From the NCBI GenBank assembly GCA_006384855.1, contig VCJN01003152.1, forward strand, positions 50,494 through 114,493: 64,000 nucleotides of DNA, given 5' to 3'. A program made the position numbers and the translations under genes. The notes beneath the pieces are model-generated. The model ran no database searches. It saw only the letters and a list, made by a program, of their open reading frames with translations, and was not told the origin of the DNA. This stretch comes from Tetraselmis striata (taxonomy: Eukaryota > Chlorophyta > Chlorodendrophyceae > Chlorodendrales > Chlorodendraceae). Positions 46,376-56,945 of this stretch are shown in pieces. Positions within the stretch are counted from its first letter, which is position 1; the number at the start of each line of letters is the position of its first letter.

Positions 46376-47684
46376 TCAGCTATCGCTCCATGCTTCTGTT
46401 GTATCTGTGAGGTGTCCAGCTGCCAGTTGCAGCTTGAGGCAAGCTGAGGCATCAATCACGCCATAGTCCAGTTTCCCAAAGCCCTTCATGTGTGCCTTGG
46501 AATATTTGATGCCCAGGCTGGACATGTCCGCTGCCAACTCCTGCTGCTCCTCCAGCATGGCGAGAAACGGCAAGGAGCACGCAATGCCCCCTTTTGGGCA
46601 GATTGACTCCAGGCGCTGGGACAGGTGGACCATCCGCCCAAAAATCCTGAACGACCGGCCATCGATGACGCCCGCTGTCACGTCGCCCACGCTTACTCCT
46701 ACACGAGCATGGAGGTTCTCGCTGTAGCGCTTCAACATGTTGTTCAGATGCCGCTGAGACTGTGTGGCTGCCTGCAATGCAATCATCGAGGCCTTACCAG
46801 AGCACCGGACCATGAAGCCAGCGTTGACGACAAGCAGCAGGGAGTCGCCGCAAATCTCGTGAATGTAGGCATATGGAAACACCTCCCGCAGGATGATGTT
46901 GTTCACAGCCATGTAGACATCGTGCATGAGTGTTGCCATGTCCTGAGGCTGCACTGATGTGGCGTACTCAGTGGAGCCCGAAATGTCGATCATGATGCAG
47001 ATCACATCAGAGTAGTCATTCACGTGCATGCCAGGCGCCTGATTGATGAAAGCCTCGTAGCCTCGCGGCACGGTGTGCAGGAGCGTGGACGAAACGCTGT
47101 ACAGATTGATCGTCGATGTGCAATCGGCAGCCAACTCGATTGAAACCCCAACGACCACGGGGTCCTTGTTGCTGTTCAGGAGCACGAAGTCGCGGCAGTT
47201 GGCCATATCATACTTCAGCCCCTTTGCAGCCTGCTGGATCTGGCTGGCGGACGCCTGCTTCAGAAACTTGAACATCTTCATGTGAATCTTGGCCACGAGC
47301 GGCGTCATGATGCTGGTCACTGGATTTCCCCACAAGTCACCCTCGTTGTACTTCAGGAGCATGAGAGCGTTGGCATCAGAGCTGACAACGTTGAAGTCGG
47401 AGTCGCATTTTATCTGGCCCACCTGCTGAAACGTCGTTCGGGCATCTCTGCCCCTGCACATGCACAAACGGAATATTGGGGGCTGCTCACCAAGCACTCC
47501 TCTGGGACTCATTTGCACTGAGATGTGTACTTGTTACGATGGTGGGAGCTGGGGCTGACTGGCGAGAGCCGCACCTGCGCAGAGACTCTTTGGGGCGTTT
47601 GGCAAACGCCCTGATGTTGTCTGGTTGTCCTCGCATCCCATCGTAGCTGTCGCGAATCGGTCTCATCCCAGTATTGCCCTTCAT
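46376..47684 (-). CDS. PAS-like plus class III nucleotide cyclase homology domain protein
   Basis: Two exons, 47684-47575 and 47453-46376, joined by a 121-bp GT-AG intron with matching phase (1188 nt, 395 aa). Exon 2 alone is one long open frame. A PAS-like region spans about residues 45-150 (TTFQQVGQIK...ANALMLLKYNEGDLWG). The cyclase homology domain spans about 180-360: DVICIMIDISGST carries the first metal-binding Asp193, EICGDSLLLV the second Asp240, then ARVGVSVGDVTAGVI and FGRMVHLSQRLES. Glu236 sits where guanylate cyclases carry their guanine-specifying Glu. The catalytic Asn of the VNxxSR motif is replaced by His313, while Arg317 is kept. Activity and nucleotide choice are therefore uncertain. 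No transmembrane segment is obvious, so it is probably a soluble signalling protein. Exon 1 is less certain; an upstream non-adjacent exon is possible. Confidence 0.83.
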
Positions 47685-48748
47685 GGCGCAGATTGTGGGA
47701 TGACAATATCGTCACGTTAGAATTTACATGCAGGGCCACAGTAGCCGTGCAAGTTGCATGACATAACAAGACTTGGATACGTTACTGCACCAACAAGGAC
47801 TGGAGTAGTTTGCAAAGGAAAGGCAGCGTGACTCGTCGTGGCGATGATACTCCTACTTCTACCTATAGTCTACAATATGAAGTGGGTATCATGACCTTAC
47901 TGGGCACCTTCTTATAATAATGTGCAAGTACTTCATGTAGGGACACAGCACACCTACGAACCTCAGTAGTCACTAGCCAGTACCGTCCTAGCAGTAGTCG
48001 TACTGCTCTAGGCACTAGGCACGTAGCCACGCATATTTTATTATTATCAGTAATAATGCTGGGTGACGAATTGCGCTGCTGCCCATTCCAGTGCAGGAGC
48101 ATCTATGTTAATCCCGGGTAAATCCTTACAGGTATTCCGTGCGCAAGCAGCACTTCTTGTTTGAGTGCGTGCTGTTCTGCCCCCCCCCCCCCCCCCCCCT
48201 CCCCCCCCCCAGGCCGCCGTTGGCTCTCAAGCGCCATACGCCCTACGGGTACAGATTATGAAAAACTGTAGTCGCTCTGTCCGTCTGACTTCTAGTGAAG
48301 GAGGTATGCATGTGCATCAGGACGTACCACTACTCGTCCCGTTTTAATTAATTCCCACTGTAATCCTTACTAGTGCTCGTAGGAGGAGTCACTACAGTGA
48401 CATTACCTCTAGTGAATATCCAAGAACCCCCCCCCCCCCCCCCCCCCCCCCCTTGCGCTAGAGAGGTAGTGCACTATAGAGGTATTCACCAGCGGTCGCC
48501 CCAACCTACCTACATGGTGAATATTCACTATAGAGGCAGGATCTTCACTGTGGGGGTAATGTGGCCTGATTGCAGACCCGGGGGGCAGTTGCTGCAGCTC
48601 TGTAACACACTTTTCTTACTCATCTTGCTTACATCAGACCAAACCCCAGCCAACAGTGGGGTGAGAAAAAAAGAACGTAAATCCCGCATCACACTCGTCT
48701 AGGTCGGGAGAGCTGGCGAGCCCCATGGCGGCAACCCTACAGTGCCCG

Positions 48749-48749
48749 C

Positions 48750-48814
<65 letters not shown>
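48749..48814 (+). repeat. Compound poly-C and (CA)n tract
   Basis: Thirty C followed directly by a (CA)n run at 48781-48814. Confidence 0.95.
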
Positions 48815-48816
<2 letters not shown>

Positions 48817-49248
48817 AGCACATGGGGGGCGCCAACTTGGATGGCGAGACGGAGATTGCGGAAGCCGCAATCAAGTTTGGCAGGGCCGGTGAGCTCGGCC
48901 GAAGTCATGTCACCGCGACGTCTACAGTACCGTACGTAGCCGCTACTCTACGTACAGCAGGTACTGGTACCGGTCGCACATGCGCCGCCGCCGCGCGACA
49001 CCGCGCCGCGCTGAGCTAAGGTACCGTAGGGGGATTCACTGTACCGGTAGGGAATGCCAGATCGGGAAATCCCCCCCCCCCCCCCCCCCCCCCCCCCTCC
49101 CCCCCTTGCACGTAGTTGCACCACAGCAGATATTCACTATATAAAAGAAGTTCTCTTTCTAGTACGCATATGTTAAAGCCCTCATGTAAAAAATAGACAT
49201 CACTATACAAGCACTGGTACCAGTACCGTCCGCAGCGTTCAGCGTTCC

Positions 49249-49250
<2 letters not shown>

Positions 49251-49280
<30 letters not shown>
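49251..49280 (+). repeat. Poly-C tract, 30 nt
   Basis: Pure C run in intergenic repeat-rich DNA. Confidence 0.95.
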
Positions 49281-49281
<1 letters not shown>

Positions 49282-49510
49282 CCCTCCCCCCCTCCTTTCC
49301 CTATAGATAGAGATAGTTGCACTATAGATATAACTGTTCACTAAACTGTCACTGTAATGATATAAACTGGGCGGCATTCTCTCTGCTGTTGTGCAGATGG
49401 CCAAGTCTGATGCGTGGGCTCGTGCCCATTCTGCGTCTTCTCATGTTAAAGCTTCCACCTCGCAGTCGCTGTAGAGGACCTTTCTGATTGTCCTTTTTTT
49501 GTGATTTCCT

Positions 49511-50033
49511 GATATCGCCTTCTGCTGCTAGCTCATTTAATAAATGATATAAACACACAGTGACATTACAGTGACATTGTGTGTAGTGTCTTGACGTAAT
49601 TCTCGGCCGAAACAGTGGTCGCTATATGTTCCGACTGCTCTCCGCCCTCCGGCCCCTCCTCCCTCCGCCCTACCGCTGGGTAAATAATGCTGGTAACATT
49701 TACGGCCTCGACGAAGGTGGTTCGACGCTAGGAGTTCTCCTCGAGGGCGACGCCGCGGCGACCCCTCAGTGGATTACGGAGCTTCAAGGTGATACAAACA
49801 TTTCGGGGTTCAATTTTGATATCGACATAAATGAGATACCGCGCCTGTAGGAACTTGCAGTTACCAGTACCAGTACATAAAATGATGGAGGCCGTTATTA
49901 AATTATTAAAGTAAGGGGCTTGAAGTGTTGATCTTTTGTAGTTGTACCACTGTAATTTTACTACTGGCCGTATTGTAAAATTCACACCAGTACATAATAT
50001 TAATTACATGAGCTAGCAGCAGAAGGCGATATC
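49511..50033. mobile_element. MITE-like element with 26-bp inverted repeats
   Basis: GATATCGCCTTCTGCTGCTA plus GCTCAT (26 bp) at 49511-49536 recurs inverted at 50008-50033 without mismatch, bounding 523 bp. Further copies of the same 26 bp lie at 51144-51169 (-) and 58899-58924 (+, one mismatch). Copies 1, 3 and 4 share an extra GTGATTTCC outside the 26 bp, so the true element end may lie further out. No transposase frame inside. Confidence 0.5.
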
Positions 50034-50320
50034 ATAATATACCAGCGGCACAGACGGATATAGTGCCCCGCCCGCATTGCCCCCCCCCCCCCCCCCCGGC
50101 GCTTAAAGCGAGCGCCATTTTTAAACAGCCCTCGAGATTATGCGGGCGTGTGTCATCTGCCACCCTTGAAGCAATCTACGGTGTTATATGTCACTGTCGT
50201 CCACTACTAGATGTCAACTACGCCCTTGCCGCAGCAAAGGTATTCTCAAATCACAAGTCTTTGAAGCAGTACGCCGGCCGGGGCGGCCGGGGGGGGGGGG
50301 GGGGGGGGTGTGACTCGCAC

Positions 50321-50584
50321 CTTCTTGGGCAGCGGGGAGCCGCCGTGTGACAGCGGCATGCCGTTTGCATGGCCGCTCGAATATCCCGAAAGACACTGGA
50401 CTCCGTCCCTCGCCGGGGTGTGCTTATCAGGCTGTTCACGCGAGCTCGACTGCGCAGCCGTGTCGCTGCTGGTGCAGCTGGTGCGCGGGGTGTCAGAGCA
50501 GGATGGCGGCCGGCTACCGCTATGCCCCGTGTCTGTCCCTGGCAGGAAGGCCTCCTCGGCCGAAGTTGAGTGTGCGCAGCCCAT
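50321..50584 (-). CDS. Candidate first exon of an acylated Ser/Thr-rich protein (partial)
   Basis: From the ATG at 50584 an 88-codon frame starts MGCAHSTSAEEA and runs Ser/Thr-rich to LPKK at a GTGCGA donor (50320), phase 0. Met-Gly-Cys is the classic context for N-myristoylation plus palmitoylation, which would tether the protein to membranes. A poly-C tract begins just inside the putative intron, as in the confirmed introns here. No downstream exon was identified; the next gene on this strand is the cyclase gene 2.6 kb away. It could be a chance frame. Confidence 0.3.
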
Positions 50585-50659
50585 TTCCACGGGAGACTTG
50601 CGGAGGGAGGTGCCGGCTAAGATCGTTGGGCTGCGCTTCCTCGGAGGCAGCAAACGCGG

Positions 50660-53500
50660 CAGGGGTTGCGAGTCGGTGGTACACGCGTTTTGCTCCGAAA
50701 GGGGTCAGCAAGTACAGTCGCCGAGCCGACGCTGCGTCTGAGCCGGACGCGAGATAACTTCGAGACGCTAAATAGGTCGAGGCACTGCCACAGCCGCAGC
50801 TGAAATACGACCCAGTTGTGCAGGTCAGCGTCGTTATTCTTCCCGGAACAGGGACTGGCGCGCCTGTATATGTTGCCAGTTTAAGTTGCTTGTGTTGTCG
50901 CACTGGAGATGATGCCCTGCGGGGCGGGAAAACCATATTTGGTCCCTAATCGGTGGTTATCCTATACCGGTGGTGGGTGTCATCCGGCGGAGGGCGCCCG
51001 CGCCGCCTCGATCAAGCATCAATATGAGCTATAATTATTCGCGCCGAAACTGCGACTGACGACATGGTGTGCTGGCGACGATATTTAATTAATTGAGTAC
51101 CGTACTAATAACCGATTTAATACACGCGGAGATATGTAATTACATGAGCTAGCAGCAGAAGGCGATATCGGAAATCACCAATAACCGTACCAATAACCGA
51201 TTTAATCCTCCGTCGCGTTAATACTAGATTAATTGAATTAATGGATGAGTACTGCAGCGACGACAACCTGATGTATGATGCCGTTCTTCATCAGTCGTCG
51301 TCCAGCTCCTCGTCATCTGCTGGCGCGTTAGCGATGACTCATATATACAGGTAGTATACATCAGCGTTCCGCCCGGCCAATAAGCATGTTACACCCCTCC
51401 ACATAAGTCCGGGTTTTGCATTTTCGATCGCAAAGCGCATGCATGGGCGAGGATAACGCCGGCTGCATGTGCATACATGCTAACTACAGTGGGAATAGTT
51501 CGGGCGAACGCCTATTGTGCGCTTTATACCCACCCGCGCGACAACACGACCATTTGTGGGCGCCCTTTCAAAAACACGAAATCATTGCATGGTGCGTTGG
51601 CGCCAGAAAGTTGTGGGTTGCGCCAACCGTCCAAACCTATGGAAATAGCGGCACTCGTCGCACCAAACTCGGTGGATACGGCCCTTGGCACAAGTTGCAC
51701 ACACCGTGCGTGTAGGCCACTGAAAGCATGTCGCTATAGGCACGACGTGACACCCCAACGTCAAGTTGGCCACTGTGGGAAGCAGTTTTGGGGTGAAAAT
51801 GCTGTTGTTTATGTGGCGAACGCACGCACGTAGGAGAGGCGCTCGATGGCCCCCTTGGCGTAGGGCAATGCTCTACTATGGGGGCGCGTGGTGGAATGCC
51901 AGTTGCACCGTTTCGTGGGCGGGGTGGCGCGGTAGGGGCGTGGATTTTGATTTATATATGAAATTCCTTGAAAAATGCTGTGGAAAATGACATTTTGGCT
52001 GGTAGATGTGTGTATCGCTAGGAGGTGGCACATGCCAAGTGTTGGTGGTCCGTGGTCATCCACATACATAACGCTCTCGCGCAACTGAGTATGGGGCTTA
52101 GACACGCACTTGGCGCAAAGCCACGCGCCCGATATGGGTGGGCACATGAGGCAGTGAGGGGCAACTTGGATGATCATCTTTGGGGATTTTTTCCGGAGAC
52201 CCAAATAATCTATTTTGTGATTATGGAAGAGTGTTCCCGACGCAGAATTGAACGAGGAATCGCGTGATATTTTCAAAAAGTTTTTCTGAGCAAATCCTGA
52301 GAAGTTATAGCGTTTTGAAGCCAAGGGGGTGTTGCTGCGCGTGGCCGACACAGATGCCATGTCAGTATCGCAACGCGACATGCACTGGCCGCCGCCCACA
52401 CGGCTGCACCCCAACCAAATGCACCCGAGCCCCTCGCCAATGTGTTTCCTCACGCGTTCATGGCCATCCCGCCGGTTGGTTGTCTATTCACGCGCGTCGG
52501 CGTGTGCGTGATACCGACCCCGGTTTTGGTGCAGTTGCAGGCGACGTCCATCCACGCACCAAGTGCAGCGTGATTCCCTAGTCAAAGGTCATTAAGCTTC
52601 GGTTTGAGCCACTCGTCATGCAGGTTTTATAACGCCCTCTGAGATTCCAGGGTTTCATCTCATATACGCTACGTTCAGGTACCCTAGACTTGTGAAGTCT
52701 TGAGACTGCCGAAAAGGGACCCCAAACTTATGTGCAGGGGTGTATTTGAATTTTGAAATTTGTTACAACTGAATCAAGTTTCGTTGACAAGTTGTGTCTT
52801 TACCCAGCATCAGGGAAGCGCCCGCCCCTGACCAACCCGCATAGGGTCCGCTTATTAAAGCGCAAAGGGAGGGGCCTAAGAAGCTAAGTATAGGCCACGT
52901 GGCTGTTGTATACATTGGTACAAATCATCAAAAATTGACGTGTACGCGCTTTGTGTTTCGAACGGAGTGATGACACGCGTACATGGCGCTAGTCTGTACG
53001 TCGCGCCACCCGCACCGTACATGTAAGACGCACGTCCGTACAAACATGCGACCACGTGACCGCCCATTTATGCGTGTTTCAACCGTTTCCATGCACCCGG
53101 ATCTCGAAGCATGCTCAAGTGTCGCGCTCCACCGGCAGCGGCCAAGCAAGCGGCTGGGCTGCTCAGCCGTCTCGCTGCCGAGATCGGCCCCAGTATTGAG
53201 ATGTTGCCAGCGGTTGGTGTCCTCGGATGCCTCGAGGGTCGGAGGTGAAGGCGGGGAAAACACCCCCATGCACTACACAAGGTTGTATGCTCACTGGTGT
53301 TGTGCAACAACTCACCAATGCCGGATCGCGAGACGCGCCATGTCGAGGCCACCGCCCGAAGGCGGCTTCCTAGGCCCCATGCACGGTTGGATTTATAAAA
53401 ATCGTCACCGAGCAAGGATGTGCCGATAACGAGTGCCCACGTTTTGGGGCGGGTCGCTCGAAACCACAATTTACTTCCGAATGATGACCCTCCAGATAGA
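50660..53500. other. Intergenic, repeats, no recognised gene
   Basis: Contains an inverted-repeat copy at 51144-51169 and dispersed repeat copy 2 (52745-52890). A 214-codon reverse frame at 52453-51809 starts at GTG and matches nothing I know. The phrase CCCCTCCACATAAGTCC near 51395 also occurs near 15733. Confidence 0.45.
52745..52890 (+). repeat. Dispersed repeat, copy 2
   Basis: Counterpart of 25578-25735, sharing ACTGAATCAAG and TTACCCAGCATCAGGGAAG in the same order and spacing. Confidence 0.7.
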
Positions 53501-53511
53501 GTGTGTGTTTC

Positions 53512-53600
53512 CCCTGTCCGTGTTGTGCACACTTCCTCCCGACCCGTAGGTGGATCTCGGAGAGGCCGACGCAAGTAATGCCCGGGTCGTACATGAATTA

Positions 53601-53634
<34 letters not shown>

Positions 53635-53700
53635 CGCCCTACATGGCTTCATTATCCCGGCGGCGCCAACATGCGCTGCCGGGAGTACGAGTATTATTTG
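53512..53700 (+). repeat. Direct repeat flanking the RT/RNase H relic, left copy
   Basis: Diverged match to 56791-56945: CCCCTGTCC, CGTAGG-GGATCTCGGAG and a later CATGC block in the same order. Interrupted by a 32-nt poly-C run at 53602-53633. Confidence 0.55.
53602..53633 (+). repeat. Poly-C tract, 32 nt
   Basis: Sits inside the left flanking repeat of the RT/RNase H relic and is absent from the right copy, so it expanded after duplication. Confidence 0.9.
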
Positions 53701-53996
53701 AAAAACCCCGTAGGGCTCCCCGGTCGTCGCAAAATCCGAGGACCCGCCACAACCGGTCACCCCGCTTAGCTACCCTACCGCACCCAGCCGAACCCGGGTC
53801 CTAGAGGGTACTAGTGCCCATCATCACGTGGAGGTGTGGGTGGTGCCGTCAGGCCTGCCGCATCGGTGATCATCCGCTCATGGTGGGCCGCTACTTGGCG
53901 GCGGCGGGGGTCCATATCATCATAATTTACATAAAGTTGAAAGGGCAGTAACAAATCCACCTACTGCTAAAAGTAGTACTAGAAAATCAACACATC

Positions 53997-54041
53997 AAGC
54001 CGCCTAAAAGCGGCCCGCATCCCGCATGAGGCGGGATGGAT
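53997..54041 (+). repeat. Double-hairpin repeat, copy 2
   Basis: GCCGC-CTAAAA-GCGGC followed by ATCCCGC-ATGAG-GCGGGAT: two perfect short hairpins in tandem. Related to 36571-36612. Lies on the 3' side of the RT/RNase H relic. Confidence 0.65.
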
Positions 54042-54409
54042 GAAAGTTGAAAGGGAGGGGGTGGGGCTTGCCGAAAAGGTGCCTTGGCTTGGGTTACAAT
54101 GACTGCTATGGCAAGAGCACGTCGCAACCAAGAAGACCGGAAAGGCCAAAGTGGGGGAGAGATAAACTGACGCATGCCGTCACATGATAGGCGGGGCGCA
54201 GAGATGATAGATGGGGACACCTGAGCGACCGCTAGTTGTTACTATCTTGCGCGGTGTCGACTTACAACGGTGCGCCGAAGTCGACCGTGCTTGTTGTCAC
54301 GGCGGCAATTTTCTAAGAACAATAGCGGGTCCACAATACAGCAGTCCGCACTCTTACTTGGTAAGAGATATGTGTAGCTGCCCGCACCGCATGCGCTCCA
54401 GCACGTGGA

Positions 54410-56640
54410 TTAACGTGTCGCAGGCGAACGCGCGCAGTGCGCGCCAGACGCGGGGAGACCCCTACTACTTGTAGTAAACATTTCAAAGGGAGGGGTGTAT
54501 GGTTTGCCTAGCTCGATCTTGAAGCACGATGCAAGAGGGCGCCGGCCGGCTCGAGGGGCAGACGAGGGGCGGTCAAGAAATCGGGGCTTGGCACCGGGCC
54601 AGGAGGACCCAAAAGGCAACCACGGGCCACTTGGGAGGACCAACGACGTCGCGCACGCCGAGGCGCGAGGTCGCGACGAGGTCCGGGGAGAGCGGGAAGC
54701 CAACCACCTCGGATCCCGTCCCCGAGAGGCGCTGGTGCCATTTCTTGTCCGGTCGGTAGTGCGCGATGAATATGGCGGGCGCGCCAGAGGTGTGGAGTTT
54801 GATACGATATCGTCGATGAGGTCCCATGGAGGTCGCACCGGTTGTGCTCGCGAAGCCATGCGCCGGCGGCGGAAAAGCGCAAGCAATCGGTGGCCTCACT
54901 ACAAGGGGTCGCGCCAATTGGTGTTGTATTGCGGCAGGCGCGCGTTTTCCATTATTGCAGAGAAGCTGTCGATGGTGACGTGGCGAGCCCAGAAGTTGTC
55001 GAGGTGTTTTAAGTGGCGGAGGGTGAACGCCTACTCGTAGTACTCAATATCGCGGCTGAGTCTGTCAACCTAGATGAACGCCGTGGTTTTGATGTACTGC
55101 GTGCGAATGAAGATGTCGTTGGTATCGAGGATAAATCACGACTTCCATAGCTATATCATGAATAGAGGGGAACGGGAGGTGAGGTTGGCGAGGGGGTGTA
55201 CCACCACCATGTCGTCCTCGTAGAGCACTACTATTCAACCACGCAGCTCGGCGAGGCAAGTGAGAGCGGGCGGGGTACCGAACAGCCTTGAGAACCTTGT
55301 AGATGATGAGCATCTCCCGGTCGACATCGTCGTACCAACAGCCGCGCGCCTCGGTTGTCTCATCGAGGACGGGTTCCCACTTGTAACCGGAGTTGTCAAC
55401 GGTCATGTAGACGATCTCCACGGGCTTGTAGCTGGAATATTTATATAGATGGAAGAACGGCCGCTACTCTGTGTAGGCACCGCGGCGGCCCACCACTCGA
55501 AATCACTCCGGAGCTGGTGCGTTGTCTTGACGCGCCCGCGCCACGATGAGTCCTTGGTGCACAACCCGTCTTGCAGCTCGCGGAGGTAGTACCGGGCCGG
55601 CTTTATGGCGAGGAAGGGGAACTTAGCTCGGCGAGCCACGGACGCGAACTCACGTACATGCAGCCATCTCCTATATATATCGTTTCGCTCGGTCGGCGAA
55701 TGAGGCCGAGGGCCGGCGCCGCGAGCGACTCGAGCTTGCGCTTCCTCCGGGGCCCAAATCGCTATGGGAGTCGAGCTCTGAGCCCATATGTCCTAGTCGT
55801 TGCACCTACCGGCTCCCATTGTCCCTTGTCTGGGTGGTGGCTAAGGCCGGGCCTCGCTGGTAGTGAGATGATGCGGTCTCGTATACGGCGTAGGCCTGCG
55901 CCCGGCTCGACGCAAAAGAAATAGTCGTCTCTACTACAAGGTAGCATTCGACACCCGCTAAAGTATCAGCGTAGTGTCTGACGTCGTTCAAGAAATTGAA
56001 GTTGAAATTGGTCACAACATGCTAGCCCAATGCCCACCACTGCCCGGACTGAGTTGTTCTTAAGATTAGCTACCTCGGCAAGGAACGCATATCGTGTTAT
56101 TATTATAACTCAAACTTCCGTCCATCCTCTTTCGTTTTCAACCCCGTCTCCTTTCATCCCGTTATCAGTCGTTGTATTATTTTCCAGATAACCACGGGCA
56201 GTCGCCAGGAGAGTCGAGCGACTACCGCTAATTGGCGGGTGGGGATCACCGATGTATTACTCGCCCCGCCTCCGTAAGGTTTAGGCTTTCCCTGCCGCCA
56301 TCGTTGAAATATCTCGCAGATCGCGGCACCAATCGTCCTACCGTGCCGCTCCGCCGCATCGCGCCATGTCGTTGTAGCCGCCCGTCTAGGGCTGGCCGCC
56401 AGCTGACTCCGCCTTCGCCTGCTGGCCGCGACTCCCTCGAGGCACGCCTGCTCTTGTCTCCTGATGGCCCTTGAGTCGCCGCCAGGTCGGGCCTCTCCGC
56501 CCCCGAATGCCCGCCCCGCCTCCAAGTGCCGGGCTCCTGTCTCCTCAAGCTCGTTGATGCCCTCGTCCGCTCTCATAGGACGACAGAGGGTTCCCGGGTG
56601 CTCCAAACATGTTGGCTGCAGGGCGCTGGCGAACACTCCG
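54410..56640 (-). pseudogene. Decayed DIRS-type reverse transcriptase/RNase H gene
   Basis: Read on the minus strand in shifting frames. At 56636-56154 there is a charged Arg/Gln-rich N-terminal part. At 56015-55760 the end of an RT domain appears: the expected (F/Y)xDD box is damaged, then RDRIISLPARPGLSHHPDKG and QWEPV. At 55640-55450 PARYYLRELQDGLCTKD and LRSDFEWW match the connection and start of RNase H in DIRS-like elements. At 54917-54573 SGAPAIFIAHYRPDKKWHQ and VGPPKWPVVAF match the stretch after RNase H. Several frameshifts and stops make it non-functional. No recombinase was recognised with it. The flanking repeats suggest a once-complete element of about 3.4 kb. Confidence 0.68.
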
Positions 56641-56790
56641 TTGATGTACTAAGCCGACATTCGAGTATTCATAGGTGGAACACATACGGGTGGGGGGTAC
56701 GACAGATCCTTTGCATGTTGGCCGTGAGTAGTAGCGAGGTACGAAAATTTCAAAAGTTTTGAACATGATTCTATTCACCCCTCGCGAGTG

Positions 56791-56945
56791 GCGTGCCCCT
56801 GTCCAAGTCGTACACACCCCGTCCTCGCCCGTAGGCGGATCTCGGAGGGGCTGCCGCAAGGCCGAGGTCGAATGGGTACAATTGTTAACACCATTTAAAC
56901 ATGCGGGTTGTCCCGGAGGACACCATGCTCAGCTAGCCAACAGGG
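56791..56945 (+). repeat. Direct repeat flanking the RT/RNase H relic, right copy
   Basis: See the left copy at 53512-53700. In the relic's own orientation this copy lies at its 5' end. Confidence 0.55.

Larger units (their letters stand above)
47685..50320. other. Repeat-rich region without recognised genes
   Basis: Dense in poly-C runs (about 48181-48199, 48427-48452, 48749-48778, 49071-49097, 49251-49280, 50080-50097) and in short CACTATAGA/TACTGGTAC-type motifs. It contains the MITE-like element at 49511-50033. A 74-codon frame at 49626-49850 inside that element has protein-like composition but no known motif. Confidence 0.55.

Noticed and set aside
51809..52453. 214-codon reverse frame
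   Set aside because: Starts at GTG, no recognised motif, and lies in repeat-rich DNA; too weak to call a gene.
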